NCBI GenBank assembly: GCA_009773765.1 | Contig: WTWZ01000002.1 | Location: 62,001 to 126,000, forward strand | Direction of reading: 5' to 3' | Length of the DNA: 64,000 bases | From: Prolixibacteraceae bacterium | GTDB lineage: Bacteria > Bacteroidota > Bacteroidia > Bacteroidales > Prolixibacteraceae | Shown: positions 1 through 9,541 of the stretch, one piece after another | Layout: each line of letters begins with the position of its first letter | Position numbering within the stretch: the stretch's first letter is position 1 | Program-made: the position numbers and the translations under genes | Notes under the pieces: model-generated | Seen by the model: only the letters and a program-made list of their open reading frames with translations | Database searches by the model: none | What the model was told of the DNA's origin: nothing

Positions 1-1
1 T

Positions 2-487
2 AAATGGATTGCCTTTGTAGGTTTGCTCGATAACAGGCCTTACGAAATATTTACCGGTTTTTCTGACGACGAAGACGGGATTTTGCTGCCTCGTTCCATT
101 ACAAAAGGTTACATCATTAAAAGCCGCGAAGACGAGGAAACTTCAAGGTACGATTTCCAATACATCAATTCGCGGGGCTACAAAACCACCATCGAAGGGC
201 TTTCGCACAAATTTAACCCGGTGTACTGGAACTACGCAAAACTGATTTCGGGGACTTTACGCCACGGAATGCCAATTCATAAAGTGGTAGATTTGGTTAC
301 CAGCCTGCAATTGGACAACGAAACCATCAACTCGTGGAAAGCAGGTGTTGCACGCGCCCTGAAAAAATACATTCCTGACGGCACTTTAGCCGAAGATGCC
401 AAATGCGAAGAATGCGGATCGGACGAAGTGATTTATCAGGAAGGATGTCTCACTTGCATTTCGTGCGGATCGTCGAAATGTGGATAA
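2..487 (+). CDS. Adenosylcobalamin-dependent (class II) ribonucleotide reductase, C-terminal part; gene starts upstream of the window
   Basis: Frame open from base 2 (KWIAFVGLLDNRPYEIFTGF...); C-terminal CEECGS...CLTCISCGSSKCG cysteine cluster typical of NrdJ-type enzymes. Confidence 0.88.
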   Translation, partial: KWIAFVGLLDNRPYEIFTGFSDDEDGILLPRSITKGYIIKSREDEETSRYDFQYINSRGYKTTIEGLSHKFNPVYWNYAKLISGTLRHGMPIHKVVDLVTSLQLDNETINSWKAGVARALKKYIPDGTLAEDAKCEECGSDEVIYQEGCLTCISCGSSKCG

Positions 488-510
488 AATACCAGCCATT
501 AAAAAATGTC

Positions 511-541
511 AAACCAGGATCGGAAACGGTCCTGGTTTTTT
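511..541 (+). terminator. Rho-independent terminator after RNR
   Basis: AAACCAGGA-(tcggaaacgg)-TCCTGGTTT perfect 9-bp stem followed by a T tract. Confidence 0.85.
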
Positions 542-600
542 ATTGTACAAAAAAAGCGCTGCAAAATGCAACGCTTTACACGTATTTTTTAATCTGAAAA

Positions 601-981
601 TTATGCTTCAATCATTTTCCGGTAATCGTCGGCCGAAAGCAATTCGCCAAGTTCCAACGGATCGGCCAGGGTTATTTTAATCATCCATCCGGCATTGTAA
701 GGGTCTTTGTTTACAAGTTCGGGTTCGTCGGCAAGGGCAGGGTTTACCTCAACAACCTGGCCACCAACCGGCATAAACAAATCTGAAACGGTTTTTACAG
801 CTTCCACAGTGCCAAAAGTATCGCCTTTCCCAAGGTGTTCGCCTTCAGTTTCAATTTCCACAAAAACCACATCGCCTAACTCGCCCTGCGCAAAATCGGT
901 AACTCCGATTATGGCTGTATCGCCTTCCACGCGAACCCACTCGTGATCTTGCGTATATTTTAATTCTGCCGGAATTTTCAT
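601..981 (-). CDS. gcvH: Glycine cleavage system H protein
   Basis: 126 aa, YTQDHEWVRVEGDTAIIGVTDFAQGELGDVVFVE...VEAVKTVSDLFMPVGG lipoyl-domain signature. Confidence 0.96.
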   Translation of the reverse strand: MKIPAELKYTQDHEWVRVEGDTAIIGVTDFAQGELGDVVFVEIETEGEHLGKGDTFGTVEAVKTVSDLFMPVGGQVVEVNPALADEPELVNKDPYNAGWMIKITLADPLELGELLSADDYRKMIEA

Positions 982-1136
982 AACTTTTGTTTTTTTAATT
1001 TTCTCAAAAATAATACTTTTAAGTGAAAGAAACAGTCATAAAAATCAGCCATTTTATAATTTATTGATATTATTTGTACCGTTTACAAAAAAAAAAATGA
1101 CTGTCGTTTCGTAATATTGCAATTAAATAAAATCCA

Positions 1137-1559
1137 ATGTTTTCTGAAAAAGCAGAACATATTAAAAGCCTGAACCTTATTGCCAAACGGCTGATTGGCG
1201 AATTTCGCGGTGAACGGATATTTGCATTTTACGGTAAAATGGGCGCCGGAAAAACCACATTCATCCAATCGGTTTGTAAAGCTCTGGGGTCAAAAGATAT
1301 AGTGACCAGCCCCACTTTTGCCCTGATAAACGAATATAAAACCGGCGACAGTCAATCTGTTTTTCACTTCGACTTTTACCGGATAAAAAATATGGAAGAG
1401 GCTTTTGACCTGGGTTACGAAGATTACCTGTACAGCGGAAGTTACTGCCTGATTGAGTGGCCGGAACTGATAGAACCACTTTTGCCCAAAAATATTGTAA
1501 AGGTAAAAATTGAAGTTGCTGAAAATGGTACGCGAAACATTTCGGCGCTGAAAGTTTAA
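1137..1559 (+). CDS. tsaE: tRNA threonylcarbamoyladenosine biosynthesis ATPase TsaE
   Basis: P-loop GKMGAGKTTFIQ, SPTFALINEY, HFDFYRI. Confidence 0.93.
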   Translation: MFSEKAEHIKSLNLIAKRLIGEFRGERIFAFYGKMGAGKTTFIQSVCKALGSKDIVTSPTFALINEYKTGDSQSVFHFDFYRIKNMEEAFDLGYEDYLYSGSYCLIEWPELIEPLLPKNIVKVKIEVAENGTRNISALKV

Positions 1560-1665
1560 ATGTAAAAAATCAACCCATCTTGTTCATTTTGAAAATTCCA
1601 CTTTTGAATGTAACTTGTTCACCGTTTAAAACGATATAAAACCTAACTTAAACCGCTCAGGAAAA

Positions 1666-2886
1666 ATGACAATACAGGAAAAATCAAATGAAAACAGCCT
1701 GATTTCGAAGGCTATGCTTTTACCGCAGGAAGAGATGCTTGAAGTAAAAAAGCGGGGGCTGAAAATAAAAATCGGTATCCCTTCCGATTTTTCCAAGGTG
1801 GAATACCGTGTTCCGCTCACCCCGCAAGCCGTTGATTTGCTGGTTTCGTACGGCCACGAGATTCTGATTGAAACCAACGCGGGCAAATCGGCCAGCTATT
1901 CCGACAAGGCTTATCGCGATGTAGGGGCACAAATTACCGATACCAAAGAGGAAATCTTCCAGTGCGATATTGTTTTGCGGATTTCGCCTTTCAGCAACGA
2001 TGAAATCGACATGCTGCGAGGCAACCAGGTGATCGTCTCAACCATGCAGCCCCATGCGCATTGCCGTGAATCAATTCAGAAACTGATGCAGAAAAAGGTG
2101 ACTGCCATTGCCTACGAATACCTTGAAAACGAGCAAGGTTACATGCCTTTTGTACACCAGATGAGCCAGATTGCGGGTGTAACTTCCATAACCATTGCCA
2201 GCGAATACCTGAGCAAATCGCGAAATGGGAAAGGCGTGCTTTTTGGCGAAGTTACCGGCGTTACACCGGCCGAACTTGTGATTATCGGCACCAGCACCGC
2301 CGCCGAATATGCTGCACGTGCCGCGCTTGGACTGGGAATTTTTGTCAAGGTTTTTGATACTTCGGTTTACGAACTGAGTAAACTCGAAGAACGGCTTGGC
2401 CGTCGGGTTTTTACATCGGTTTTTTACCCGAAAGTGTTGAAAAAAGCACTTGTTTCGGCAGATGTTGTGATTGGCGCCATGTCGTTTAATGCCACATTAA
2501 AGTTTAAGGTTTCAGGGGAACTGATAAAACAGATGAAGGAAGGTTCGGTGATTATTGACCTGAACGTGAGCCAGGGCGGATGTTTCGAAACCTCGGAATG
2601 TACCGATTTTAACAACCCGGCATTTGTAAAACATGGCGTTGTGCATTATTGCGTACCCAATTTGCCGGCGCTTGTGGCACGCACTGCGTCCATTTCAATG
2701 AGCAACATTTTAATCCCCGTTCTGCTTTCCATCAGCGATGATGGCGGGGTGGACAACTACATTAAAACATCAAGGGGATTCAGGAAAGGGGTTTACATTT
2801 ACCATGGAATCCTCACCAACAGGGATATTGGAAACCTGTTTAACATCCCTTCAAAGGAAATCGACCTGCTGCTTGCAGCATTCTGA
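1666..2886 (+). CDS. ald: Alanine dehydrogenase family protein
   Basis: YRVPLTPQAVDLLVSYGHEILIETNAG; Rossmann segment VIIGTSTAAEYAARAALGLGIFVKVFD. Confidence 0.8.
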   Translation: MTIQEKSNENSLISKAMLLPQEEMLEVKKRGLKIKIGIPSDFSKVEYRVPLTPQAVDLLVSYGHEILIETNAGKSASYSDKAYRDVGAQITDTKEEIFQCDIVLRISPFSNDEIDMLRGNQVIVSTMQPHAHCRESIQKLMQKKVTAIAYEYLENEQGYMPFVHQMSQIAGVTSITIASEYLSKSRNGKGVLFGEVTGVTPAELVIIGTSTAAEYAARAALGLGIFVKVFDTSVYELSKLEERLGRRVFTSVFYPKVLKKALVSADVVIGAMSFNATLKFKVSGELIKQMKEGSVIIDLNVSQGGCFETSECTDFNNPAFVKHGVVHYCVPNLPALVARTASISMSNILIPVLLSISDDGGVDNYIKTSRGFRKGVYIYHGILTNRDIGNLFNIPSKEIDLLLAAF

Positions 2887-2891
2887 ATGAG

Positions 2892-3845
2892 TTATTCTTC
2901 TATACCAGTTTCTTTAAACTTGTTTTTCAGAAAAAGCAAATCCGACACTAAAAACTTTTTTATTTTATCGAGGCTCATTGTAGTTGTATTGTTTCCATGT
3001 TCAGCCCCGCCCAAATCGTACTCATAATGAATGGAAACCGGTGCTTCGATATTGAACGATTTGTATAGTTCGAAGTAGGTATTAAAATCGACCATTCCTT
3101 CGCCGGGCGGAACATTTTTAATCTGCCATTTTCCATTTTCAGCTTTCACCCACACAAAATCCTTGACATTGGTGGTTTTTATCCAGGGCGCAAGCAGTTT
3201 CAAGCCCAGCGGCCATGAAACCCCGCCTTCCACCGTTGCATGACGAATATCGTACTGAACGCCTATAAATTCCGGATCGCGATCTTTCAACAGGTGGTAC
3301 AAATCCCAAACCGGCCCGCCAACACGGGTTCCCGAGTGGTTTTGGTAATCGCCGTGAATGCCATACTTTCGGTTTAGTTTTTCAAGTTTTTCAAATATTA
3401 TTTTATGTTCGTCGAGATTTTGGGGAATGGATTTTTTAGAATCAAAATCTAAATAGCCCATCCGGTAATAACCTATTCCCAAATCGGCCATTGTTTTCAG
3501 GATATTGTTCGAAACAGGATCATCAGGATTGCTGATTTCAGTCACAATCATATTTGAATCGACTCCTGCTTTTCTCAGGGCTTTTAACGCTTTTGGCAAA
3601 CCGGTGCTTACGTTTTCGGGAAGAACCTGTCCATTGGTACGAACCGTCAGGTCAGCGCCATCGAACCCTTGTTCGGCCAGAATTTCGGCAATTTCATCAA
3701 AACTTAAAAATTGCAGGCATTTGGTAAAAACATGGATGGGCCGTTTTTTTGCTGAACCCGAAATTACAGCCGCATTCAGGGTTCCGCTAGTTGCGGCCCA
3801 TGCTGCTGTAACCGCGGTTGATTTTATAAAGTTTCTTCTTTCCAT
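2892..3845 (-). CDS. Exported sugar phosphate isomerase/epimerase-like TIM-barrel protein
   Basis: MERRNFIKSTAVTAAWAA Tat-like leader; xylose-isomerase-like TIM-barrel motifs. Confidence 0.8.
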   Translation of the reverse strand: MERRNFIKSTAVTAAWAATSGTLNAAVISGSAKKRPIHVFTKCLQFLSFDEIAEILAEQGFDGADLTVRTNGQVLPENVSTGLPKALKALRKAGVDSNMIVTEISNPDDPVSNNILKTMADLGIGYYRMGYLDFDSKKSIPQNLDEHKIIFEKLEKLNRKYGIHGDYQNHSGTRVGGPVWDLYHLLKDRDPEFIGVQYDIRHATVEGGVSWPLGLKLLAPWIKTTNVKDFVWVKAENGKWQIKNVPPGEGMVDFNTYFELYKSFNIEAPVSIHYEYDLGGAEHGNNTTTMSLDKIKKFLVSDLLFLKNKFKETGIEE

Positions 3846-3869
3846 TTTTTTTGCTGTTTCCCGTTTTCG

Positions 3870-3966
3870 ATGAAACGAGCATTACAAAATTTTATCACAC
3901 AGACGAATCATTATAAGCGAGTTACATCGAATACCTTTAAAAATTAACAATTATAATGAGATGAAA
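3870..3966 (+). repeat. Copy A of a ~97-bp dispersed repeat (inverted partner at 38269-38364)
   Basis: tgaaacgagcattacaaaattttatcacacagac...gcgagttacatcgaatacctttaaaaattaacaattataatgagatgaaa matches the reverse complement of copy B at roughly 92% identity by hand alignment. Confidence 0.88.
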
Positions 3967-4001
3967 AATAGCCCCGTCTCCTACATTTTGCCCTTTCTTC
4001 A

Positions 4002-4073
4002 CTCGCCAACAAAAACGCCTGCAACAGCAACAGCGCTTTTCGGTATAAATTCACGGCGGGTATCTTTTCCCAT
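4002..4073 (-). pseudogene. Truncated N-terminus of a Tat-exported (Gfo/Idh/MocA-like?) protein
   Basis: Reads MGKDTRREFIPKSAVAVAGVFVGE*, a Tat-leader-like RREF...KSAVAVAG that stops at once. Confidence 0.5.
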
Positions 4074-4189
4074 TGGTTTAGATATTATTGAAAGCGGTTA
4101 AATTACTAAAATACCGGTGATTTATGAAAGTGGACAAAAAAAAGAAACGCCGGTTTTTGACATCTCTTTTTCAACTGAAATCAATCAAT

Positions 4190-6003
4190 TTAAAAACTGT
4201 AATTAACTCCGCCAAACACAGTTGTTCCGGGCATGGTGTAATACCGGTTCACCTCGTAGGTTTGATTTAGCAAATTTTCGGCGCTGACATATAAACTTAA
4301 ATTTTTCAAAAGGTTATATGAAGCTTTGGCATTCAGTAAAGTGTAACTCTCCGAATTAACTTTGGGGGTTGGGTCGTTATCGAGATTTGAAATTTGCTGA
4401 ATGTTTGCTGTCAGTAAAAGTTTATTCAACCGGTAATTTGCATTGAGAAAAATGTGGTGTGCGGGTGTGGCATAAACCGGATTTTCCATGTGAATGTAAC
4501 TGTATGTGGCATTCAATGTCAGGTTTTTTGTTGCTTCGGCATTAATTGCAACTTCAATTCCCCTGTTATTTACCTTGCCCGAATTTTGCAAACCCTGGTT
4601 GGGAACAGTAACTATCAGATTATCGCCATTAAGCGAATAAACTGTAAGTTCAGCGCTCATTTTATTGTTGAAAAAAAGCTTTGAAATTCCGGTTTCGTAG
4701 CTGATAATAGTTTCGGGATTAAGATTTGGGTTTGGCCCCCACAGAAATAATTCGCGCATTGTTGGGCTTCTGAAACCTTTCGAAACGTTGGCTTTCCAGG
4801 TTGTAACTTCTCCAAATTTCCATGCAAAACCAGCCGATGGAATCCACTGGTCACCATAAACGCTGTTGTTCTGATAACGCAACCCGGCATTCAGCGTGAG
4901 TTTTTCTGCGAAAGTTTGCTGTATAAAAAAGTACGAGCCAAACTCTGTAATTGAAGTGTCGGCAAATACAATTCCTTTACCGCCCATAGCTTTCAGGTTT
5001 TCGGCCATTCCGCCATATTGGCTGTAATCTATTCCGGCAGTCAGCGAATTTCCTTCGAAAAGATGAAGTGATTCGTAAAAATTAAGGCCAAAATTGTTAT
5101 CGACAGAATGAAACCCGTCGGTGATATCATGTTCGCCAAAATTGTAAAAAAACTTAAATGCCCCCGAAGCCTTTTCAAATTCGTTTTGCAGGGTGAAAGC
5201 GCCATAACCACGCATGATATCAATGCGCTCGCCTGGTTTTGCATTGGTAATGTCAGGGCCAGGGTCGGCAGCATTAAAAGCGGCCAGACTAAAATCGGTA
5301 GTGGCGTAAAAATGGTCGCTGAAATTGTAGCCCAATTTGATATAACCGTTGGTAATTTTGAAATCGGAATGAGGCCGGTGCCCATCGGTTTGGTCGTGGT
5401 TACCGGAAATAAAAGCGCTGAATTTGTCTTTTTTGTAACCCACCGAACCCATGTATTTCTGGGTGTTGTAAGAACCGTATGAAAAACGTGCATTCCCGTG
5501 AACGCCATCCACTGTCTGCTTTTTGGTGATAATATTGATAACGCCGCCGGACCGCGGATAACTTCCACCCGCTCGGCATCCGAGGCCACATACGAATCGG
5601 GCAGCGGGTGCCCCATAATACCCATAAACTGCGGATGCCCGTCGATGAGCATTAATACACCGGTTGTCGGGTTTCCTCCTACTCCACGGATGGAAATCTG
5701 GCCGGCAGAACCGGCGGCCACCCCAAAGCCCGTAACACCCCGCTCGGTAACAAAAAGCCCTGGTACACGCCCGTTTAAAACCGGCAGCAGCGCTGACTCG
5801 TCTGATTCTTCTATGGTTGTCCTGTTCACAACCGAAACCGACATGGGAACGTTGTTCCTGCTCACTTTTGTGGGTGTTCCTGTAACCACAACCTCTTCAA
5901 TCCTGATAGTATCGGACAGATTGAAACTGAGCTGGGCATTGGTGTTCAAAAAAAACAGGACGCCCAGAATAGATGATGTTAAAAAACCGGTGTTTATTTT
6001 CAT
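4190..6003 (-). pseudogene. TonB-dependent receptor, frame broken by an internal deletion in the plug domain
   Basis: Plug ...ASDAERVEVIRGPA (frame of 5041..6003) continues as GGVINIITKKQTVDGVHGNARFSYGS in the frame of 4190..5512; the usual S-x-LYGSNAMG segment is absent at ~5543-5550. Confidence 0.85.
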
Positions 6004-6042
6004 ACTAATAAATTTATATGCTCGTTTTATTTTACTATTTAT

Positions 6043-6070
6043 GTGTTACTAATTACATATTTCGTGTTAC
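6043..6070. promoter_or_regulatory. Putative NikR-like operator upstream of the TonB receptor
   Basis: GTGTTAC-N14-GTGTTAC; its first 12 bases gtgttactaatt are identical to the site in front of the nikR-like gene. Confidence 0.6.
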
Positions 6071-6087
6071 CCTAAATTCAAAAAAAA

Positions 6088-6489
6088 TTACTGCGCCTTA
6101 CTCATTACCAGTTTCCCGTGTTCAATTCCTTTAATACTGATGAGTTTTTCCGAAATTTCGGTCAACCGTTTCGAAGGGCCTTTTACAGCAATAATTTCCA
6201 TGTAATTAACCTCATTCAGATAAAACCCCTGAACAGATAAAATCACATCGCTGTATTCAAACTGAATTTCTGACGATTTTTTAAGGATTTCGCGTTTTTG
6301 ATTATTAAAAACAAGCACAACTGCACCTGCCACAATATTGTCGCATTTCCATTTTTCTTCGGTCAGGTATTTTTCGATTAAATGACGAATGGCCTGCGAA
6401 CGGTTGGCAAACTGATTGTCGGCCACAAATTCGTCGAGGTCTTTCAGCAAATCTTCGTCTAACGAAACTCCAAACCTGGAAACAGACAT
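6088..6489 (-). CDS. NikR-like ribbon-helix-helix/ACT regulator with non-canonical ligand site
   Basis: SRFGVSLDEDLLKDLDEFVADNQFANRSQAIRHLI N-terminus; C-terminal IQFEYSDVILSVQGFYLNEVNYMEIIAVKG aligns without gaps to the NikR metal-binding segment. Confidence 0.88.
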   Translation of the reverse strand: MSVSRFGVSLDEDLLKDLDEFVADNQFANRSQAIRHLIEKYLTEEKWKCDNIVAGAVVLVFNNQKREILKKSSEIQFEYSDVILSVQGFYLNEVNYMEIIAVKGPSKRLTEISEKLISIKGIEHGKLVMSKAQ

Positions 6490-6490
6490 T

Positions 6491-6518
6491 GTGTTACTAA
6501 TTTTAAAATTCGTAGCAC
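6491..6518. promoter_or_regulatory. Putative autoregulatory operator of the NikR-like gene
   Basis: GTGTTAC-N14-GTAGCAC, an inverted repeat with one mismatch, immediately upstream of the start codon. Confidence 0.65.
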
Positions 6519-6544
6519 GAAAATAGGAAAAAAGTTTGAAACAA

Positions 6545-6970
6545 TCAGGGCTCCCAAATCAGTTTCTTTCCAAAACCCAACCGGTTGTCGGTCATTTTTA
6601 TGTAACTGACCCGGATAATCCACAACGAAGTATCCATCAAAGCTGCAAACGGAAACTTTTTCAGGTAGGCAAATTTGGCTTTAGGGGCCAGTTCACCTGC
6701 AGGAATTTCCATAATTCCGCGAAACTGAATTCCCTGTATTTTCCCAACCACACTGGTTTCCAAAACAACGCTTCCGGCAACATTCTGATTTTGAATCGCG
6801 TCCTGCGCATGTTTGGTAGCGTTATCAGTGGTAAATACAAAGCAGTTTTCGTCTTCGAGCCAAACATAAAAACAGTTGGCGCACCACGGATTGTTTTCAA
6901 CACAGGTTGCAAGAGTAAAAACATGATGTTTTTTGATAAATTCAATAATTCGCTTTTCCGGGAAATTCAT
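6545..6970 (-). CDS. YhbP-like pyridoxamine 5'-phosphate oxidase-fold protein
   Basis: FIKKHHVFTLATCVENNPWCANCFYVWLEDENCFVFTTDNATKHAQ. Confidence 0.8.
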   Translation of the reverse strand: MNFPEKRIIEFIKKHHVFTLATCVENNPWCANCFYVWLEDENCFVFTTDNATKHAQDAIQNQNVAGSVVLETSVVGKIQGIQFRGIMEIPAGELAPKAKFAYLKKFPFAALMDTSLWIIRVSYIKMTDNRLGFGKKLIWEP

Positions 6971-7063
6971 TTGAAAAAATTTAGGTGTCTAAAATAGAAG
7001 GAACTTTTATTTCAGACAAATAGTAATTAGTTTTGAGTACTGAGAATAATAATACTTTTAAAT

Positions 7064-7480
7064 ATGGCAACAATTAAAACGATTTATCTGGGCGATTTGC
7101 GAACCGAAAACGAACATCTGCAATCGGGCAACAAAGTGTTAACCGATGCACCCACCGACAACCGCGGTAAAGGCGAGTATTTTTCGCCTACCGATCTACT
7201 GGCAACGGCGCTGGGTAGTTGCATTATGACGATTATGGGAATAAAAGCCCGCGATAATGGAATTGATCTTACCGGCACTGAAGTGGAGATAACCAAAATC
7301 ATGGCATCCGATCCACGACGGGTTGCAGAGGTTGTAGTGGAATTTAATTTTCCGAAAAAGAATTATTCTGAAGAAGAAAAACAATTGGTTGAAAGTGTGG
7401 CCGGAATCAGCCCGGTGCCACTGAGTTTGCACCCCGATTTGAAGCAGACCATTATTTTTAATTGGCAGGCTTTAGTTTAA
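7064..7480 (+). CDS. OsmC family protein
   Basis: FSPTDLLATALGSCIMTIMGIKARDNGIDL. Confidence 0.9.
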   Translation: MATIKTIYLGDLRTENEHLQSGNKVLTDAPTDNRGKGEYFSPTDLLATALGSCIMTIMGIKARDNGIDLTGTEVEITKIMASDPRRVAEVVVEFNFPKKNYSEEEKQLVESVAGISPVPLSLHPDLKQTIIFNWQALV

Positions 7481-7519
7481 AGTTTAAGGTTTAAAGTTTA
7501 AGGTTCAAAGTTTAAAGTG
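7473..7519 (+). repeat. Short degenerate tandem repeat (GTTTAAAGTTTAAG units)
   Basis: gtttaaagtttaaggtttaaagtttaaggttcaaagtttaaagtgtg read directly. Confidence 0.85.
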
Positions 7520-7534
7520 TGTTAAGAAAATTTA

Positions 7535-9475
7535 TTAGGGATTGCTTTTCACAATTTTTGTTTCGTATGTATCGAGGTTGGTTTTAATGCGGAGCAGGTA
7601 CAGCCCTTCGGTAATTTCAGGCCAGTTAAATTCAGTTTTATTACCTGAATACTGCTTTACTAAAACACCTTGGGCGGAATAGAGTTGCAATGAAACAAGT
7701 TGTTGCGCTGGCGGTAATGATACCGAGAATTGATTAGAAAATGGATTGGGAAAAACTTTTACTTGTTCTGAAACTGATTCAAATTGCGCGGTAACCACCG
7801 ACTCGGTTTTTGAAACCAGCCAGTAATCAGGGTCAATTATTAACTCTGCCACCTGAAAACCAACTTTAACCAAATATTCCTGGTTATTTGTGGTTTGAAC
7901 CAATCTAAAATCTGCCGAGTCTGTTTTATTTTCATTGTAAACCCGCACCGGAACCGGCATTTCGAAAAAACTAACCGATGGATGCGACTGTGTTTGCGAA
8001 AGTATGATTTTTAAAAGCCCCTTCTCAACAGGTACAAATTCAGCGGAGTAAATGGGAAACCCTTCGCCATAAAACCAATCGTTAAAAAAACCGGTGAGAC
8101 TTGTATCGCCGGCCGCTTCCATGTGTTTAACCAGTTGATGTGTCCGTGCAAAACCGTTGGCAATTTGCGGATCGTTGTAATAGTTTTTCACTCCTTTAAA
8201 GAATGCTTCATCTCCTAAAACCCATCTCAGCATGTGCAACAGGTAAGCGCCCTTGGAATACGAAAGCCTTGCATTGAAAATTGTACCGACATTGGTGGTG
8301 TCTTTCACAAATACTGAGCCTCCGGGTTGCCGCAGAATCCGTTCCACATTCAGTTTTTTCCAAATCGGCCACCAGTAACCATCCTGCAAATTTTCGTAAA
8401 CAAGTCCTGCGAGATAAGTGGCAAAACCTTCGTTCAGCCAGATATCCTGCCACGAACCGCAGGTAATGTAATTGCCAAACCACTGGTGGGCCAGTTCGTG
8501 CGCCACCAGCTCGTAGTTGAAATTGTACATAAAGCTCATGGTTTGGTGTTCCATCCCACCCCTCCATCCAAACTGTGCATGTCCGTATTTCTCATTGGCA
8601 AAGGGGTATTCGCCAAAAAGCCGGTTGAATAATCCAATAAACTCAACGGTTACAGGTGTTTCGGTTTTTGCTTTTTCAAGATTTTCGGGATAAACATAAT
8701 TCAGGATTTCAATTTTCCGGCCATCTTCCATTTCGAACCAGTCGGAATAAGTAGCATAGTTTGTAACCGCAATGGCAACCAGGTAAGTTGTAATGGGGTG
8801 CCGGTGTTTCCAGTGCATTCTGCGAAAACCTGCTTCAACTATATCCTGAACTACCACACCGTTACTTGCTGTCCGGTACATTTCAGGCGTAGTAACAATA
8901 ATATCAATGGAATCGATTTTATCCACCAGAGATTGCTTGCAAGGCCACCATTCCAGAGCTCCGTAAGGTTCTGAGAGAGTCCAGATGACAGGGACTCCGG
9001 CATGTGTTCCTTGCGAAAAGGCGCCAAATCCAATCGTATCCGATACCGGTTCTCCGTGATAAGAAATCTGTACTGAGTCGATTTGATTCTCCGGTAATGG
9101 GTCGTTTATTGGAATCATGAGTTTATCGCCGCTGCGGCTGAATCCAATCTGTTGATTGCGATGAACGACAGAGGTTACTGTCATCGATTGTTTTAAATCG
9201 AATTCAATTTTGGTTAAATTTTCAATCTTGCTTTTAAAGTAAGAGGTAACAACTCCCCTGATATACTTTACATTAGGGTCAATTTCCCATTCCATTCGCT
9301 GGTAAAACAAATCGGTTTCAGTGTAACTTTCATTCTCTTTGAAGGTTGATTTTAACCGGAATTTTTGCTGATCCTGCAAAGCCATTTTATCGGTGAAATC
9401 AGGATCGGGTTTTTGGGCAAAACCAGTAATAGCAATAATAAGAGAGAATAATATGGATTGAATAAATCTGAGCAT
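7535..9475 (-). CDS. M1-family metallopeptidase with T9SS type A sorting domain
   Basis: HELAHQWFGNYITCGSWQDIWLNEGFATYLAGLVYE zinc site; C-terminal VFPNPFSNQFSVSLP...GLYLLRIKT...KIVKS. Confidence 0.94.
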   Translation of the reverse strand: MLRFIQSILFSLIIAITGFAQKPDPDFTDKMALQDQQKFRLKSTFKENESYTETDLFYQRMEWEIDPNVKYIRGVVTSYFKSKIENLTKIEFDLKQSMTVTSVVHRNQQIGFSRSGDKLMIPINDPLPENQIDSVQISYHGEPVSDTIGFGAFSQGTHAGVPVIWTLSEPYGALEWWPCKQSLVDKIDSIDIIVTTPEMYRTASNGVVVQDIVEAGFRRMHWKHRHPITTYLVAIAVTNYATYSDWFEMEDGRKIEILNYVYPENLEKAKTETPVTVEFIGLFNRLFGEYPFANEKYGHAQFGWRGGMEHQTMSFMYNFNYELVAHELAHQWFGNYITCGSWQDIWLNEGFATYLAGLVYENLQDGYWWPIWKKLNVERILRQPGGSVFVKDTTNVGTIFNARLSYSKGAYLLHMLRWVLGDEAFFKGVKNYYNDPQIANGFARTHQLVKHMEAAGDTSLTGFFNDWFYGEGFPIYSAEFVPVEKGLLKIILSQTQSHPSVSFFEMPVPVRVYNENKTDSADFRLVQTTNNQEYLVKVGFQVAELIIDPDYWLVSKTESVVTAQFESVSEQVKVFPNPFSNQFSVSLPPAQQLVSLQLYSAQGVLVKQYSGNKTEFNWPEITEGLYLLRIKTNLDTYETKIVKSNP

Positions 9476-9541
9476 GTGCCAAAGTTAAAAAAAATCAGTT
9501 CGAAATTTCGCCGAACCGGGAAGAGGCTATTTTCTCCATAT

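Noticed and set aside
7473-7519. GTTTAAAG repeats as a CRISPR or iteron array
   Set aside because: Units are contiguous and degenerate with no spacers and no cas or replication gene; this is simple-sequence intergenic DNA.
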